From the NCBI GenBank assembly GCA_030631665.1, contig DAOVKU010000005.1, positions 1 through 32,782 on the forward strand: a DNA stretch of 32,782 nt. Reading direction: 5' to 3'. Positions 1 through 8,045 of this stretch are shown here, one piece after another. The translations under genes and the position numbers were made by a program. Numbering within the stretch: the stretch's first letter is position 1; each line of letters starts with the position of its first letter. Source of the DNA: Candidatus Omnitrophota bacterium. GTDB lineage: Bacteria; Omnitrophota; Gorgyraeia; DAOVKU01. Below the pieces are notes generated by a model. That model was not told the origin of the DNA. It saw only the letters and a program-made list of their open reading frames with translations, and searched no databases.

Positions 1-1
1 A

Positions 2-568
2 TGTAAAGTAGAACTTAATAAATCGAAATTTTATTTTTTTAGAGGCCTTACGGCCGAATCCATCAAGCTTATCAAGGACAGTCAAGTAATTTTGACCTGC
101 GAAAAATTAAAGTTGGAATATGGGGCTCCACTAATACTTATAGGCAGAGGCAAATTGAAGTTGACTTCCGGTGCCTTGAATATAAAAAAGTCTTTAGTGG
201 CATCCAAGTTTTCAAATTTTTTGTTTAAAATTATTGGTCCTTCTTTCGAAGATGAACTCATTTTTAATAGTTTTTTGCTTGAGTCAGATATCAATAGAAA
301 CAAAATAATTATACACTCTTTTAAAGCTACAGGCAAAGATCTAAAGATAGTAGCCGCTGGTGAGGTTGAGAAAGGGCAAAAAGTTGATTTTACGGTCGAC
401 ATTTTTCTTTCCAAGAGAATCACTGAAACAATGTCTGAAGGGACTAAAAAATTTTTATTTGAGTCTCAAAAAGACGGTTTTAGTAAAATTAGATTTGAAA
501 TTTATGGTTTACCCAAAGGGCCTTTTTTTAAGATAAAAACTCAGTTTTTGGAGTTGAATGTTAGTTAG
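2..568 (+). CDS. AsmA-like protein, C-terminal part (5' end outside window)
   Basis: The frame is open from base 2, so the true start lies upstream of the window; a TTG at 92 is internal. The visible 188 residues alternate short beta-type segments and contain a stretch (GLTAESIKLIKDSQVILTCE) typical of AsmA/DUF748-like envelope proteins, which list successive strands of a long beta-groove. These proteins are inner-membrane anchored and face the periplasm, and several act in lipid transport or outer-membrane homeostasis. No catalytic motif is visible. A second AsmA-like protein lies at 28920-29732. The family assignment rests on general pattern only, so it is moderate. Confidence 0.55.
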   Translation, partial: CKVELNKSKFYFFRGLTAESIKLIKDSQVILTCEKLKLEYGAPLILIGRGKLKLTSGALNIKKSLVASKFSNFLFKIIGPSFEDELIFNSFLLESDINRNKIIIHSFKATGKDLKIVAAGEVEKGQKVDFTVDIFLSKRITETMSEGTKKFLFESQKDGFSKIRFEIYGLPKGPFFKIKTQFLELNVS

Positions 569-761
569 TTCTTGCTGGAAAAATATCAAGAACTTATCCC
601 TTATGGTAGGGGAGTAGGCAAGGATTATACATTTGTCATAAAGACAAGATGGGGTGGATTGCGTGATTCACCGCAATGAGCTCAATTAGACCCTCCCCTA
701 AGACCCCTCCTTCAGGGGAATTAGGAAGGTTTATCCCTGTGGATTAAAAAACTTTTTTTAT
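569..761. other. Intergenic region with palindromic repeat
   Basis: This stretch of 193 bases has no plausible gene. Its 3' half carries one copy of the AGACCC/GGTCTA palindromic repeat (686-746), described separately. I see no convincing promoter. Confidence 0.6.
686..746 (+). repeat. Palindromic intergenic repeat, family 1, copy 1
   Basis: It starts TTAGACCCTCC and ends GGAATTAGGAAGGTTTATCC followed by a GGATTA half-palindrome. The two ends are imperfect inverted repeats (TAGACC..TTCCTAATT against AATTAGGAAGGT). Related copies lie at 2689-2762 (inverted) and 15880-15989. All three are intergenic. Confidence 0.55.
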
Positions 762-1346
762 ATGTTTGCCAGAAAAGAACGTAAACAACTTGAATTTTTT
801 GAGGAACTTACAAAGTTGCCCGCGAAAAGATTTAAACGTTTTAAGCTGCCTTCCGTGGGCGAAGAAAAAATAGTTCTTAAGGTCTCTTATGAAAAAATAG
901 TTTTAGCCAGTATTTTTTTTGTTTTAATTTTGACTTTAGTTTTTTCTCTAGGCGTAGAACGCGGCAGAGCTTTGAGGCAGTCTAAAGCGGAACAGGAAAT
1001 AATAAGTGTAGTTGAAGTTTTTCAAAAAAAAGAGAGTCAGCTTAAAAAAGAAGACATAAATTCCGCGCCTATTGAAAAAATAAAAGAGACCAACCTAAAA
1101 AATAAATTTTATACTATACAAGTTGTGGCTTACAAAAATTTAAGCCGAGCACTTAAGGAAAGAAAGAAAATAGAAAAGAGAGGACTCCAAGCATTTATTT
1201 TAAAGAAAAAAAAAGGTTGGCTTTCGGTCTGTGCCGGCAGTTTTAGCGATATTTCTTTAGCTAAAAAACAACTTTTAGTTTTAAGAAAGACTTATAGCGA
1301 TTGCTTTATTAAAGAGATAAAAAGAAAGGATCTTTATAATGAGTAG
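762..1346 (+). CDS. SPOR-domain membrane protein
   Basis: The 194-residue protein has a basic cytoplasmic N-terminus, one membrane segment at about residues 46-64, and a C-terminal SPOR domain at about 115-188 (starting FYTIQVVAYKN, with the second half around WLSVCAGSFSD). SPOR domains bind denuded peptidoglycan glycan strands and often place proteins at the division site, so this is probably a periplasmic peptidoglycan-binding protein with a single N-terminal anchor. It overlaps the next gene by 8 bases, suggesting translational coupling with the TPR protein. No strong ribosome binding site is visible before the ATG. A second SPOR protein with the same layout is at 8045-8749. Confidence 0.82.
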   Translation: MFARKERKQLEFFEELTKLPAKRFKRFKLPSVGEEKIVLKVSYEKIVLASIFFVLILTLVFSLGVERGRALRQSKAEQEIISVVEVFQKKESQLKKEDINSAPIEKIKETNLKNKFYTIQVVAYKNLSRALKERKKIEKRGLQAFILKKKKGWLSVCAGSFSDISLAKKQLLVLRKTYSDCFIKEIKRKDLYNE

Positions 1347-2289
1347 ACGTTATTTTGTGATTATAATCTTAGTAATAATTCTTGTTTCAAGCTTTTTTTT
1401 AATTACGAAAAGGATTTCCAAAAATTTCAACGATAAGTCTTCTGCTTTGCAGGCATTTGTCGAAAAAGAGGAAGACCCTGGGTATGAAATATCAGTTCAA
1501 AAAATTAAAAAATTGAATCAAAATTTGCCAATAGCTTCAGAAAAGTTTGCTCTTAAGCAAGAGCAGGTAAAGCCCGAAAAAGAAAAGATAATTTTGAATA
1601 AATTTGATTTTCAGGAAGATGAAACAGATGTCTTAAAATTAAACCAGCAAGCCCAGAAACTTGAGGCAGCCGGTGATTTTGAAGGTGCAATCAAAAAGTA
1701 TAAAAAAGCTATAAACTTGAACCCCGATCTTGATATGATTTACAATAATTTAGGTGATCTCTATTACAAAAAAGGTGATTATTCTAAAGCTATTGAAAAT
1801 TTCAAAAAAGCATTAAAGATTAAAAGGCGTGCCGCCTATTATAGTAACTTGGGAAATGTCTATTATAAAAAAGGTGAGTATTCCAAAGCCATTTTAAGAT
1901 ATGAAAAGGCATTAAAAATTGAACCGGAGGCAGCTTATATTTACAATAATTTAGGCGATGCTTATTTAAAAAAAGGGTCTTCGCTTATAGCTATAAAGTA
2001 TTTAAAAAAGGCTATTTCGTTAAAACCCGATTTTTTATTAGCTTATATAAATTTGGCGCAGGCCTATATGCAAAGAGGTAAATCAGGGGAAGCGGAAAAA
2101 ACGTTGCGCCAGGCTATAGACGATAACCAAAATGAACTTATTTTCTATCTCGAACTGGCCAATTTATATGAAAGGCAGGAGAAATACGAAGAAGAGCTAA
2201 ATTTATTAAAGGAATATTTGATTTTCAATCCAGGCAACAAAATTGTGGAATCAAAGATTAAAAGTTTGGAACATGCGCTGTATAAATAA
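1339..2289 (+). CDS. TPR-repeat membrane-anchored protein
   Basis: The protein has 316 residues. A hydrophobic segment at about residues 6-23 is a signal anchor, followed by a charged linker. From about residue 98 there are roughly six consecutive TPR units with the typical pattern (YNNLGDLYYKKGDYSKAIENF, then SNLGNVYYKKGEYSKAI, and so on). TPR arrays bind partner proteins, so this is likely a periplasmic scaffold. The start lies inside the end of the SPOR gene (ATG at 1339, upstream stop at 1344-1346), and AGAAAGGA lies just upstream. The coupling suggests the two proteins work together at the envelope. The partner is unknown. Confidence 0.85.
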   Translation: MSRRYFVIIILVIILVSSFFLITKRISKNFNDKSSALQAFVEKEEDPGYEISVQKIKKLNQNLPIASEKFALKQEQVKPEKEKIILNKFDFQEDETDVLKLNQQAQKLEAAGDFEGAIKKYKKAINLNPDLDMIYNNLGDLYYKKGDYSKAIENFKKALKIKRRAAYYSNLGNVYYKKGEYSKAILRYEKALKIEPEAAYIYNNLGDAYLKKGSSLIAIKYLKKAISLKPDFLLAYINLAQAYMQRGKSGEAEKTLRQAIDDNQNELIFYLELANLYERQEKYEEELNLLKEYLIFNPGNKIVESKIKSLEHALYK

Positions 2290-2385
2290 GTTATATTTCA
2301 TAACATACATCTATATCTCTGCTCACCGGCACGCTGGTGGCAGGGATAACTTGTATTGTCGTTAATTAAAGGAGGTAAAAAAGAA
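2290..2385. other. Structured leader upstream of PVC signature gene
   Basis: The leader contains a hairpin with CACC and GGTG arms around 2320-2340, bracketed by AAGTTAT and ATAACTT half-sites. It leads to a strong AAAGGAGG ribosome binding site just before the ATG at 2386. The half-site arrangement resembles the leaders at 8750-8915 and 11200-11270. Confidence 0.35.
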
Positions 2386-2688
2386 ATGGCTCAACATCCA
2401 AGTTTGCGTTCAAGCAGTAAAAGCAAACAGCATCGCAGTGTTTTAAAAAGGTTTGAAAAAATAGAGATTTTAAAAAAGAAAGGATTGTGGGAAGAAGATA
2501 AAGATTCAGCTTTTGGCCTGCCAAAAGTAAAGGTGGTTCGATTTAAGGTAAAGAAGGAAAAGGCATCGGAAACAGCTGAGACAGCGCAGGCACAGACCGG
2601 AGAAGCAGCTGCCGGCACTGAACAAAAAACTCAAACTCAAGGTGAAAATAAGCAGCCGCAAAGCAAAAAGCAAGCTAAAAAAAGTTAA
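2386..2688 (+). CDS. PVC-superphylum small basic signature protein (TIGR04137 family)
   Basis: The 100-residue protein opens MAQHPSLRSSSKSKQHRSVL and continues with KRFEKIEILKKKGLWEE and FGLPKVK. This matches the TIGR04137 small basic protein, known as a signature of the Planctomycetes-Verrucomicrobia-Chlamydiae superphylum and proposed to be nucleic-acid or ribosome associated. The start at 2386 is fixed by AAAGGAGG at the correct spacing; an upstream in-frame TTG at 2356 is not needed. Residues from about 58 onward form a low-complexity tail rich in Gln, Ala, Thr, Glu and Lys, beyond the usual core of about 55-60 residues. This is the strongest taxonomic marker in the window. Confidence 0.85.
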   Translation: MAQHPSLRSSSKSKQHRSVLKRFEKIEILKKKGLWEEDKDSAFGLPKVKVVRFKVKKEKASETAETAQAQTGEAAAGTEQKTQTQGENKQPQSKKQAKKS

Positions 2689-2762
2689 TCCTAAAGGATG
2701 CCCCCAAGGGGCACAGGTGGGCATAGATAGACCTTACTAATTCATCTTAAAGAAGGGTCTAA
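2689..2762 (-). repeat. Palindromic intergenic repeat, family 1, copy 2 (inverted)
   Basis: Read on the minus strand it gives TTAGACCCTTC, then AATTAGTAAGGTCTATC, then a CCCCTTGGGGGC hairpin and TCCTTTAGGA. The order matches the copies at 686-746 and 15880-15989. It begins directly after the stop codon of the PVC signature gene. Confidence 0.55.
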
Positions 2763-2785
2763 TTTATGATAATCTTATTTAAAAA

Positions 2786-3754
2786 ATGAAACAGTTACGG
2801 TCAATTTTTTTTGCTTATTATTTATTAATGACTGGTATTCCATTTTTATCAATTGCAAGCGCCAGTCAGGGGGAAAATTTTTTTCTGGGCAAGATAATAA
2901 AAGACAATGTTGCTATTAGAAGCGGCTACAATAAAAATTTTAATCCTGTTCTTTTTTTAAATAAAGACGACCTTGTAATAATTTGTGGTAAGAATTTCTC
3001 CTGGTATAAAGTTATGCTTCCGCCAGACGCGGATTGTTACATTTGTGCTGATTTCGTAGAAGAGAACGGTAAAACCATGGGTTTTATTAAGGTAAACAAG
3101 CTGAATATTAGAGGGGGGCCAGATACCAAATTTGGCATAGTCGGACACTTAAAGAAGAACGATGAGGTTATTATTAAAAAAAGAGAAAGCGGCTGGTATA
3201 AAATTTTTCCCCCAGAAACCGCTTACGGCTGGATTTATGAAGATTATCTGTTCAATGCCGGCAGCGCCCAGGCCTTTCTTGAGGAAAGAAAACTTTTAAG
3301 TAAATTTGAAGAAAAATTTAGAAAACTTGAAAGAGATTATCAAGAATCTTTTTCTGCGCAAGATCAACTTCTTTCCCCGAAAGATGTTTTAAAAAAATTA
3401 GATTCTTTACTCGCAGAATATTCCAATTGCAAAGAAATTGTTGTCCGACTTCAAAAAAAGAAAGACATTATTTTAGAAAGAATAAAAAGTTTTAGTTTGG
3501 TAAGAGAAATTTCCCAGATAAGAGAACAAAATATAGTAGAGGCGGAAGGAAAAATACAGGACTTGGGGAAATTTTTAGGCAGAAGAGGTACTCATAAACT
3601 TATTAAAGATTCAAAGACCATTTTTTATCTCGAGAGCGAGGAGATAAACCTGGATATTTTTTCAAACTGCCGTGTTAGAGTTTGGGGTTTTATTGAAAGC
3701 GACCATCAGGCAAGCGAGCCACTGCTTAGAGTTGAAAAGTTAATTCTTAAATAA
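2786..3754 (+). CDS. Secreted double SH3b-domain protein with coiled coil
   Basis: The protein has 322 residues. It has a signal peptide (about 1-27, ending ASAS), then two bacterial SH3-like domains at about 33-92 and 95-153 (the second contains LNIRGGPDTKFGIVGHL and GWIYEDYL). A charged coiled-coil region follows at about 165-250. The C-terminal segment of about 70 residues is rich in beta strands (VRVWGFIES) and could be an OB-like fold. SH3b domains often bind cell-wall peptides, so a periplasmic wall-associated role is likely. No enzyme motif (NlpC/P60 or amidase) is present. The ribosome binding site is weak. Confidence 0.75.
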   Translation: MKQLRSIFFAYYLLMTGIPFLSIASASQGENFFLGKIIKDNVAIRSGYNKNFNPVLFLNKDDLVIICGKNFSWYKVMLPPDADCYICADFVEENGKTMGFIKVNKLNIRGGPDTKFGIVGHLKKNDEVIIKKRESGWYKIFPPETAYGWIYEDYLFNAGSAQAFLEERKLLSKFEEKFRKLERDYQESFSAQDQLLSPKDVLKKLDSLLAEYSNCKEIVVRLQKKKDIILERIKSFSLVREISQIREQNIVEAEGKIQDLGKFLGRRGTHKLIKDSKTIFYLESEEINLDIFSNCRVRVWGFIESDHQASEPLLRVEKLILK

Positions 3755-3780
3755 AGATGCAACTCAAGGAGGAAGAAGCA

Positions 3781-4260
3781 ATGACAAGAGCTTTAGTTAC
3801 CTTTTTTTCTAAAAGTGGTCATACTAAAGAAATGGCCTTTTTTATTTCCGAAAATTTGAAGAAGGACAATTTAGATGTTAACATAAGACCCATAGATAAA
3901 ATTAAAGTGGACGACTTGCTCAAATTTGAGATCATTCTTATTGGTTCTCCGACCTATTATGGGGTAATGGCTAAGGAAATTAAAGAACTTTTGGATGAAA
4001 GTGTTCGCTTTCATGGGCAATTGAAGGGAAAAATTGGAGGTGCTTTTACTTCTGCTGCCAATATTGGTGGTGGCAATGAAACTACCATACTTAGCATTTT
4101 GAATGCTTTTTTGGTTCATGGTATGATAATTACAGGTAATCCTTTTGGCGACCATTATGGCCCTGTTTCTATTGGTAAGCCGGACAATAGAGCAAAAGAC
4201 CAATGTGTTCAATATGCCAAGATAATCGCAGAACTTGCTAAGAGGATATATAGAGAATGA
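3781..4260 (+). CDS. Flavodoxin/WrbA-like FMN-binding protein
   Basis: The 159-residue protein has a flavodoxin-like fold. The phosphate-binding loop is FFSKSGHTKEMA near the N-terminus, followed by GSPTYYGVMAKEIKE and GGAFTSAANIGGGNETT, as in the NAD(P)H:quinone oxidoreductase/WrbA-type flavodoxin superfamily. It likely binds FMN and moves electrons in the cytoplasm. The start at 3781 is chosen over the upstream in-frame ATG at 3757 because AAGGAGG sits 6 bases before it. The stop overlaps the start of the M50 protease gene in an ATGA, so the two are probably co-translated. The natural partner is not evident. Confidence 0.82.
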   Translation: MTRALVTFFSKSGHTKEMAFFISENLKKDNLDVNIRPIDKIKVDDLLKFEIILIGSPTYYGVMAKEIKELLDESVRFHGQLKGKIGGAFTSAANIGGGNETTILSILNAFLVHGMIITGNPFGDHYGPVSIGKPDNRAKDQCVQYAKIIAELAKRIYRE

Positions 4261-4877
4261 ACTTTTTAGAATTCGGTCTATTTTTAGTGGTACTCATTCC
4301 CAGTGTTTCTTTACATGAATTATTTCATGGTTGGACGGCTTATCGACTTGGAGATCCAACCGCTAAACTTATGGGCCGCCTTACTCTTAATCCCATAGCT
4401 CATATAGATCCCATTGGTACCTTGCTTCTTCCTTTTCTAATGTTTTTATTTACAGGCTTTGTTTTTGGATATGCCAAACCTGTGCCAATAAATCCAGCCA
4501 ACCTTCGTGATCCAAAGCGAGATATGATCTTAATCGGCTTATCCGGGCCACTGGCTAATTTGTTACTAGCTCTGGTATTTTCCTTGATGATAAAAGCAGG
4601 ATTATTAACCGGACTTTTAACTAGTTTATCGGCTATGTATGTATTACTCCGTTTTGGCATTATTATCAATCTCATCCTGGCAATTTTCAACCTGGTGCCC
4701 ATTCCTCCCCTGGATGGCTCGCGGGTTTTGATGGGAATTTTGCCTTATCACTTAGCTGTTTCCTACTCTAAATTAGAACCCTATGGATTTTTGATAATAG
4801 TTGGATTGCTTTATTTAGGAATTATAGGTAAGATTATTTTTCCGGTTATAAATTTTTTAACAACAATACTATTGTAA
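4257..4877 (+). CDS. Site-2 protease-like zinc metalloprotease (M50 family)
   Basis: The 206-residue integral membrane protein carries the HExxH zinc site at residues 20-24 (HELFH) in its first membrane segment. A conserved loop follows (GDPTAKLMGRLTLNP), and the third ligand motif NLVPIPPLDG, with Asp153, lies in a later segment. This is the minimal soluble-domain-free M50 form often annotated as a site-2 protease family protein. Such proteases cut membrane-embedded substrates; the substrate here is unknown. No PDZ or CBS domain is present. The start ATG overlaps the flavodoxin-like stop. Confidence 0.9.
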   Translation: MNFLEFGLFLVVLIPSVSLHELFHGWTAYRLGDPTAKLMGRLTLNPIAHIDPIGTLLLPFLMFLFTGFVFGYAKPVPINPANLRDPKRDMILIGLSGPLANLLLALVFSLMIKAGLLTGLLTSLSAMYVLLRFGIIINLILAIFNLVPIPPLDGSRVLMGILPYHLAVSYSKLEPYGFLIIVGLLYLGIIGKIIFPVINFLTTILL

Positions 4878-4887
4878 TAAATGCATC

Positions 4888-4917
4888 TTGACATTAAAAA
4901 AAGTTTTAATATATACT
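4888..4917 (+). promoter_or_regulatory. Sigma-70 type promoter upstream of aroB
   Basis: TTGACA at 4888-4893 and TATACT at 4912-4917 with an 18-base spacer, ending 14 bases before the aroB start codon. A TATATA at 4910 gives a 16-base alternative. Confidence 0.6.
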
Positions 4918-4931
4918 TAGTTTGAAGACTT

Positions 4932-6026
4932 ATGAAAAAAATTACTCTCCATTTACCAGGCCGAAGCTATCCTATAGTTGTAACTGATTCTTTTTCTCTC
5001 TTGCCGCGTTATCTGAAGAAAGTTGACGCAGGCAACCATGCCTGTATTGTAACTAACTCAAAGATAAAACGACTATTTGCCGGGCAAATTACTGGCGCTT
5101 TAAAAAAAGCTGCTATAGATTCAGATTTTTTCCTTATCCAGGATACAGAAACAAGTAAGTCATTTGAGGTCGCTTGTCTTCTAATAGAGAAAATTCTAAA
5201 AATGGACAAAAGGAAGAAAATTTTTATAGTTGCCCTGGGCGGCGGGGTAGTGGGAGACCTGGCTGGTTTTGTAGCTTGCATTTATAAGCGCGGCGTGCCT
5301 TTTATACAGATACCCACAACTTTACTGGGGCAGGTCGATTCTTCCATTGGCGGTAAGGTGGCTGTTGATGTAAAAGAAGCTAAAAATATAATCGGTGCTT
5401 TCTATCAACCATGTCTTGTATATAGCAGCCTCGCCACTTTAGAGACGCTGCCTTTAATTGAAATTAGGGCCGGCCTGGCTGAAATCATAAAATATGCTGT
5501 GATAGGCGATAAAAATCTTTTTAAAACTTTAGAAAATAAAATGGAACTTTTATTAAACAGGCAGAAGAAAATTTTAGAGCAGGTAATCTTTATATGTGCC
5601 CGAATCAAATCTTTAATTGTGGAAGAGGATGAAAAAGAAAAGAAGGGCCTGAGGACTATTCTGAACTTTGGACATACTTTTGGCCATGCCATCGAAGCCG
5701 CTTGTGCTTATTCAAAGAAAGTTAGTCACGGACAGGCTATAGCCATTGGCATGTTGATGGCATGCGACCTGTCTGTTTCTTTAAGCCTGTGTTCTAATGA
5801 GACAGGCGAGCGCCTTGAGGCCATTATCAAGAGAGCCGGTTTGCCAACTCACATTGTGGGCCTGAAATTAAAAGATATTTTATCGGCCATGAAACATGAT
5901 AAAAAATTTATCCATGGAAAAAACAGGCTTGTTTTGCCTATTTCAATAGGTAAAGTAGGAATATTTGAGGACATAGATGAGAGAAAAATAAAAGCAGCCT
6001 GCCGAGCAAGAATTAAAAATGGTTAA
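4932..6026 (+). CDS. aroB: 3-dehydroquinate synthase
   Basis: The 364-residue cytoplasmic enzyme makes 3-dehydroquinate from DAHP, the second step of the shikimate pathway. The NAD-binding glycine motif ALGGGVVGDLAGF lies at residues 101-113, followed by the substrate-site stretch IPTTLLGQVDSSIGGKVAVD. The three metal ligands expected in the family are Glu184 (GLAEIIKYAV), His248 (NFGHTFGHAIEA) and His266 (SHGQAIAIGM). Length and order are normal. Its 3' end overlaps the yjbQ start by 8 bases. A promoter lies immediately upstream. No other shikimate gene is in the window. Confidence 0.96.
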   Translation: MKKITLHLPGRSYPIVVTDSFSLLPRYLKKVDAGNHACIVTNSKIKRLFAGQITGALKKAAIDSDFFLIQDTETSKSFEVACLLIEKILKMDKRKKIFIVALGGGVVGDLAGFVACIYKRGVPFIQIPTTLLGQVDSSIGGKVAVDVKEAKNIIGAFYQPCLVYSSLATLETLPLIEIRAGLAEIIKYAVIGDKNLFKTLENKMELLLNRQKKILEQVIFICARIKSLIVEEDEKEKKGLRTILNFGHTFGHAIEAACAYSKKVSHGQAIAIGMLMACDLSVSLSLCSNETGERLEAIIKRAGLPTHIVGLKLKDILSAMKHDKKFIHGKNRLVLPISIGKVGIFEDIDERKIKAACRARIKNG

Positions 6027-6438
6027 AGAGATTTTCATTTCTTCGACTCAAAAGAGACAGTTTATCGATATAACAGATAAGGTTTTATCGCTGGTGAGAG
6101 AGAGCGGCATAGAAAGTGGGATATGTTTTTTATACGTTCCCCATACAACCGCCGCCATTACCATAAATGAAAATGCCGATCACAGTGTTCAAAAAGATAT
6201 TTTAAAAGAATTGGAAAAAATAGTACCTCTTGATGATAACTACAGCCATAGCGAAGGTAATGCGGCCGCCCATATTAAATCAACTCTTAGCGGTATCACC
6301 CAGTATTTTTTTATCCAGGACGGAGAAGCAAAGTTGGGCACCTGGCAGGGAATATTTTTTTGTGAGTTTGATGGGCCGCGCAGGAGGCAGGTTTTGGTTA
6401 ATGTTGTCAATGAAGACACAACTTACGAAGCGAAGTGA
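6019..6438 (+). CDS. YjbQ/UPF0047 family protein
   Basis: The 139-residue protein belongs to the UPF0047/YjbQ family. It shows the family blocks HTTAAITINENADHSV, YSHSEGNAAAHIKSTL and LGTWQGIFFCEFDGPRRR. Members are often annotated as secondary thiamine-phosphate synthase because the E. coli protein can substitute weakly in thiamine synthesis; the physiological role is not settled. The ATG lies inside the end of aroB, so translation is probably coupled. The 3' end, including the stop, forms part of a perfect 9-bp hairpin (6418-6448). A second, divergent YjbQ homologue lies at 31256-31675. Confidence 0.9.
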   Translation: MVKEIFISSTQKRQFIDITDKVLSLVRESGIESGICFLYVPHTTAAITINENADHSVQKDILKELEKIVPLDDNYSHSEGNAAAHIKSTLSGITQYFFIQDGEAKLGTWQGIFFCEFDGPRRRQVLVNVVNEDTTYEAK

Positions 6439-6600
6439 GGTAAGTTGTCTGTCTGTCCCGAATGTAGTAGCCTGCAATAGTATTACTTCGGGATCCCGAA
6501 GAGATTCTTCGAAGAAACACCTCATTCGGGAAACCTACCCCGAAGTTTCGGGGTTAATTTGTACTTATCAGTTATGTTCACTTGCGTTCTATAACTGATG
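6418..6600. repeat. Composite hairpin array, family 2, copy A
   Basis: A series of consecutive inverted repeats fills the gap after yjbQ. They are ACAACTTAC/GTAAGTTGT (6418-6426 with 6440-6448), TCCCGAA/TTCGGGA (6456 to about 6493), TCCCGAA/TTCGGGA again (6494-6530), and CCCCGAA/TTCGGGG (6538-6544 with 6547-6553) followed by TTAAT. The same building blocks recur upstream of the gene at 8916. No T-tract follows the last hairpin, so a simple terminator is unlikely. Confidence 0.6.
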
Positions 6601-6625
6601 TACTCACTAAATGGGGGTGAAATTA

Positions 6626-6895
6626 ATGGAAGAAATAGGTAAAATCGTAGCTTATTTTAAGATACCGCAGGCAGCCATAATAAAAATTGAGAAGGGAACT
6701 CTGGCAGTGGGTGATTATGTGAGAATTAAAGGTCATACGACAGATTTTATCCAGAAAGTTGAGTCTATGGAGATTGAACATAAAGCTCTGAATAAAGCCA
6801 GCGCGTCTCAGGAAATAGGATTGAAGGTCAAAGAAAAAGTCAGAGAGCACGATCTAGTTTATAAACTGGAGCCATCCGAAATAGAGGAGGTTTGA
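6626..6895 (+). CDS. Translation elongation factor-like small protein (EF-Tu domain 2-like)
   Basis: The 89-residue protein is one beta-barrel domain of the EF-Tu/IF2 domain-2 type. It shows IGKIVAYFKIPQAAIIKIEKG, then LAVGDYVRIKGHTTDFIQKV and VESMEIEHK, ending with SASQEIGLKVKEKVREHDLVYK. Stand-alone members are annotated translation elongation factor-like protein, and the same domain ends U32 peptidases. The function is unknown; RNA or ribosome contact is plausible. The start at 6626 is preferred over the ATG at 6611 because GGGGGTG lies 6 bases before it. It follows the hairpin array and precedes a GNAT gene by 14 bases. Confidence 0.85.
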   Translation: MEEIGKIVAYFKIPQAAIIKIEKGTLAVGDYVRIKGHTTDFIQKVESMEIEHKALNKASASQEIGLKVKEKVREHDLVYKLEPSEIEEV

Positions 6896-6909
6896 AAAAA
6901 ATTTAACCT

Positions 6910-7368
6910 ATGGAAGTCAAGCCCTTTAAAGACAGCGAACAGGAAAAGATCAAAAATTTTATTACCTGGATTTTAGAAAAAGAGTTTACCATCAAAAGCG
7001 AGGAATACCCCGAACAGGATTTAGATAATTTAAAAAAAATTTATCGACAGCCAGGCTGTATTATGCTGATAGCCGAAGAAGAAGGACAGTTGATTGGAAC
7101 AGTGGCCGTTAAAGACGAAAACAGAGAAATTGCTTTAATCAGGCGACTTTTTATTCATCCCGCCTATCGTCGTAGAGGATTTGGTTTGGTTTTACTTGGC
7201 CGAGCTATAGATTTTTGTCGCTTAAATGGCTATAAACAAGTAATCTTTCGTGCTACTTCCGGTATGTCGTCTGCTATTTCTCTTTGTCTTAGACAAGGTT
7301 TTAAAGAAACGGAAAGAATGACCCTTGAAGGTTCTGAGGTGGTAGCCCTTCATTATTCTCTTACCTGA
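6910..7368 (+). CDS. GNAT family N-acetyltransferase
   Basis: The 152-residue protein has the acetyl-CoA-binding motif A of the GNAT fold: IRRLFIHPAYRRRGFGLVLL (RRxGxG/A pyrophosphate loop), preceded by the beta strand of QLIGTVAVKDE and followed by the C-terminal SGMSSAISLCLRQGFKE. It probably acetylates a small molecule or protein amine in the cytoplasm; the substrate cannot be read from the sequence. It sits between the EF-like gene and nnrE with short gaps, suggesting co-transcription. A second GNAT is at 18383-18838 but is not closely similar by eye. Confidence 0.85.
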   Translation: MEVKPFKDSEQEKIKNFITWILEKEFTIKSEEYPEQDLDNLKKIYRQPGCIMLIAEEEGQLIGTVAVKDENREIALIRRLFIHPAYRRRGFGLVLLGRAIDFCRLNGYKQVIFRATSGMSSAISLCLRQGFKETERMTLEGSEVVALHYSLT

Positions 7369-7382
7369 AAAAGGATGTTTTT

Positions 7383-8045
7383 ATGAAAGCTGTTGATCCC
7401 CGAATTGTTCAGGAGATAGACAGGAGAACTATGGAAGATTTTCTTTTTCCAAGGTTGATTCTGATGGAGAATGCCGGCAGAGAAGTAGCAAAAGAAAGCA
7501 CCGCTTTTTTTAAACCGAAGAAAATAATTTTATTCTGTGGCGGGGGTTTTAATGCCGGAGATGGTCTTGTGGCCGCCAGATACCTTTTGGAATACGCACA
7601 AAAAATAACTGTGATATTGACCAGCCAAGAAGACAAATTAAAAAGCGAGACAAGAATCAATCTGGAAATTTTAAAAAAGCTTGGTGTTAAGATAATTAAT
7701 TTAACCGCGTTGGAAAATTTCCAAAATTTTATCTTAAAAGAAAAAAGCGACTTAATTATAGATGCTATGATAGGCATAGGCCTTAAGTCGCAAATAGAGG
7801 GTTTTTTGAAAGAGGTTATAGAGAAAATAAATAAGAAGAAAGCAAAAGTTATTTCCGTTGATATACCAAGTGGCTTATCGGCCCAAACAGGTGTTACTTG
7901 CGGGGCATGCATTAAAGCCGATTTGACAGTTACTTTTACTTTTCCAAAAAAAGGCATGTATATAGGCCATGGCCCGGAATATTGTGGAAAGATAAAAGTG
8001 GTCAATATCGGAATCCCCAAAAGAATAATAAAGGAAATGTTATAG
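7383..8045 (+). CDS. nnrE: NAD(P)HX epimerase (YjeF N-terminal domain)
   Basis: The 220-residue protein is a stand-alone YjeF_N domain. NAD(P)HX epimerase interconverts R and S forms of hydrated NAD(P)H so that the dehydratase can repair them. Family motifs are ILMENAGREVAKE, CGGGFNAGDGLVAARYL (usually with NNGGDG in this loop), DLIIDAMIGIGL with the conserved Asp, and SVDIPSGLSAQTG. The C-terminal NnrD dehydratase domain, fused in E. coli YjeF, is absent and not encoded nearby. The stop codon shares a base with the GTG start of the SPOR gene that follows. Confidence 0.88.
   Translation: MKAVDPRIVQEIDRRTMEDFLFPRLILMENAGREVAKESTAFFKPKKIILFCGGGFNAGDGLVAARYLLEYAQKITVILTSQEDKLKSETRINLEILKKLGVKIINLTALENFQNFILKEKSDLIIDAMIGIGLKSQIEGFLKEVIEKINKKKAKVISVDIPSGLSAQTGVTCGACIKADLTVTFTFPKKGMYIGHGPEYCGKIKVVNIGIPKRIIKEML

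Noticed and set aside
4400-4702. Minus-strand frame within the M50 protease gene
   Set aside because: Shadow of a gene with intact zinc motifs.
7409-8020. 203-residue frame on the minus strand
   Set aside because: It is the shadow of nnrE, which has clear family motifs on the plus strand.
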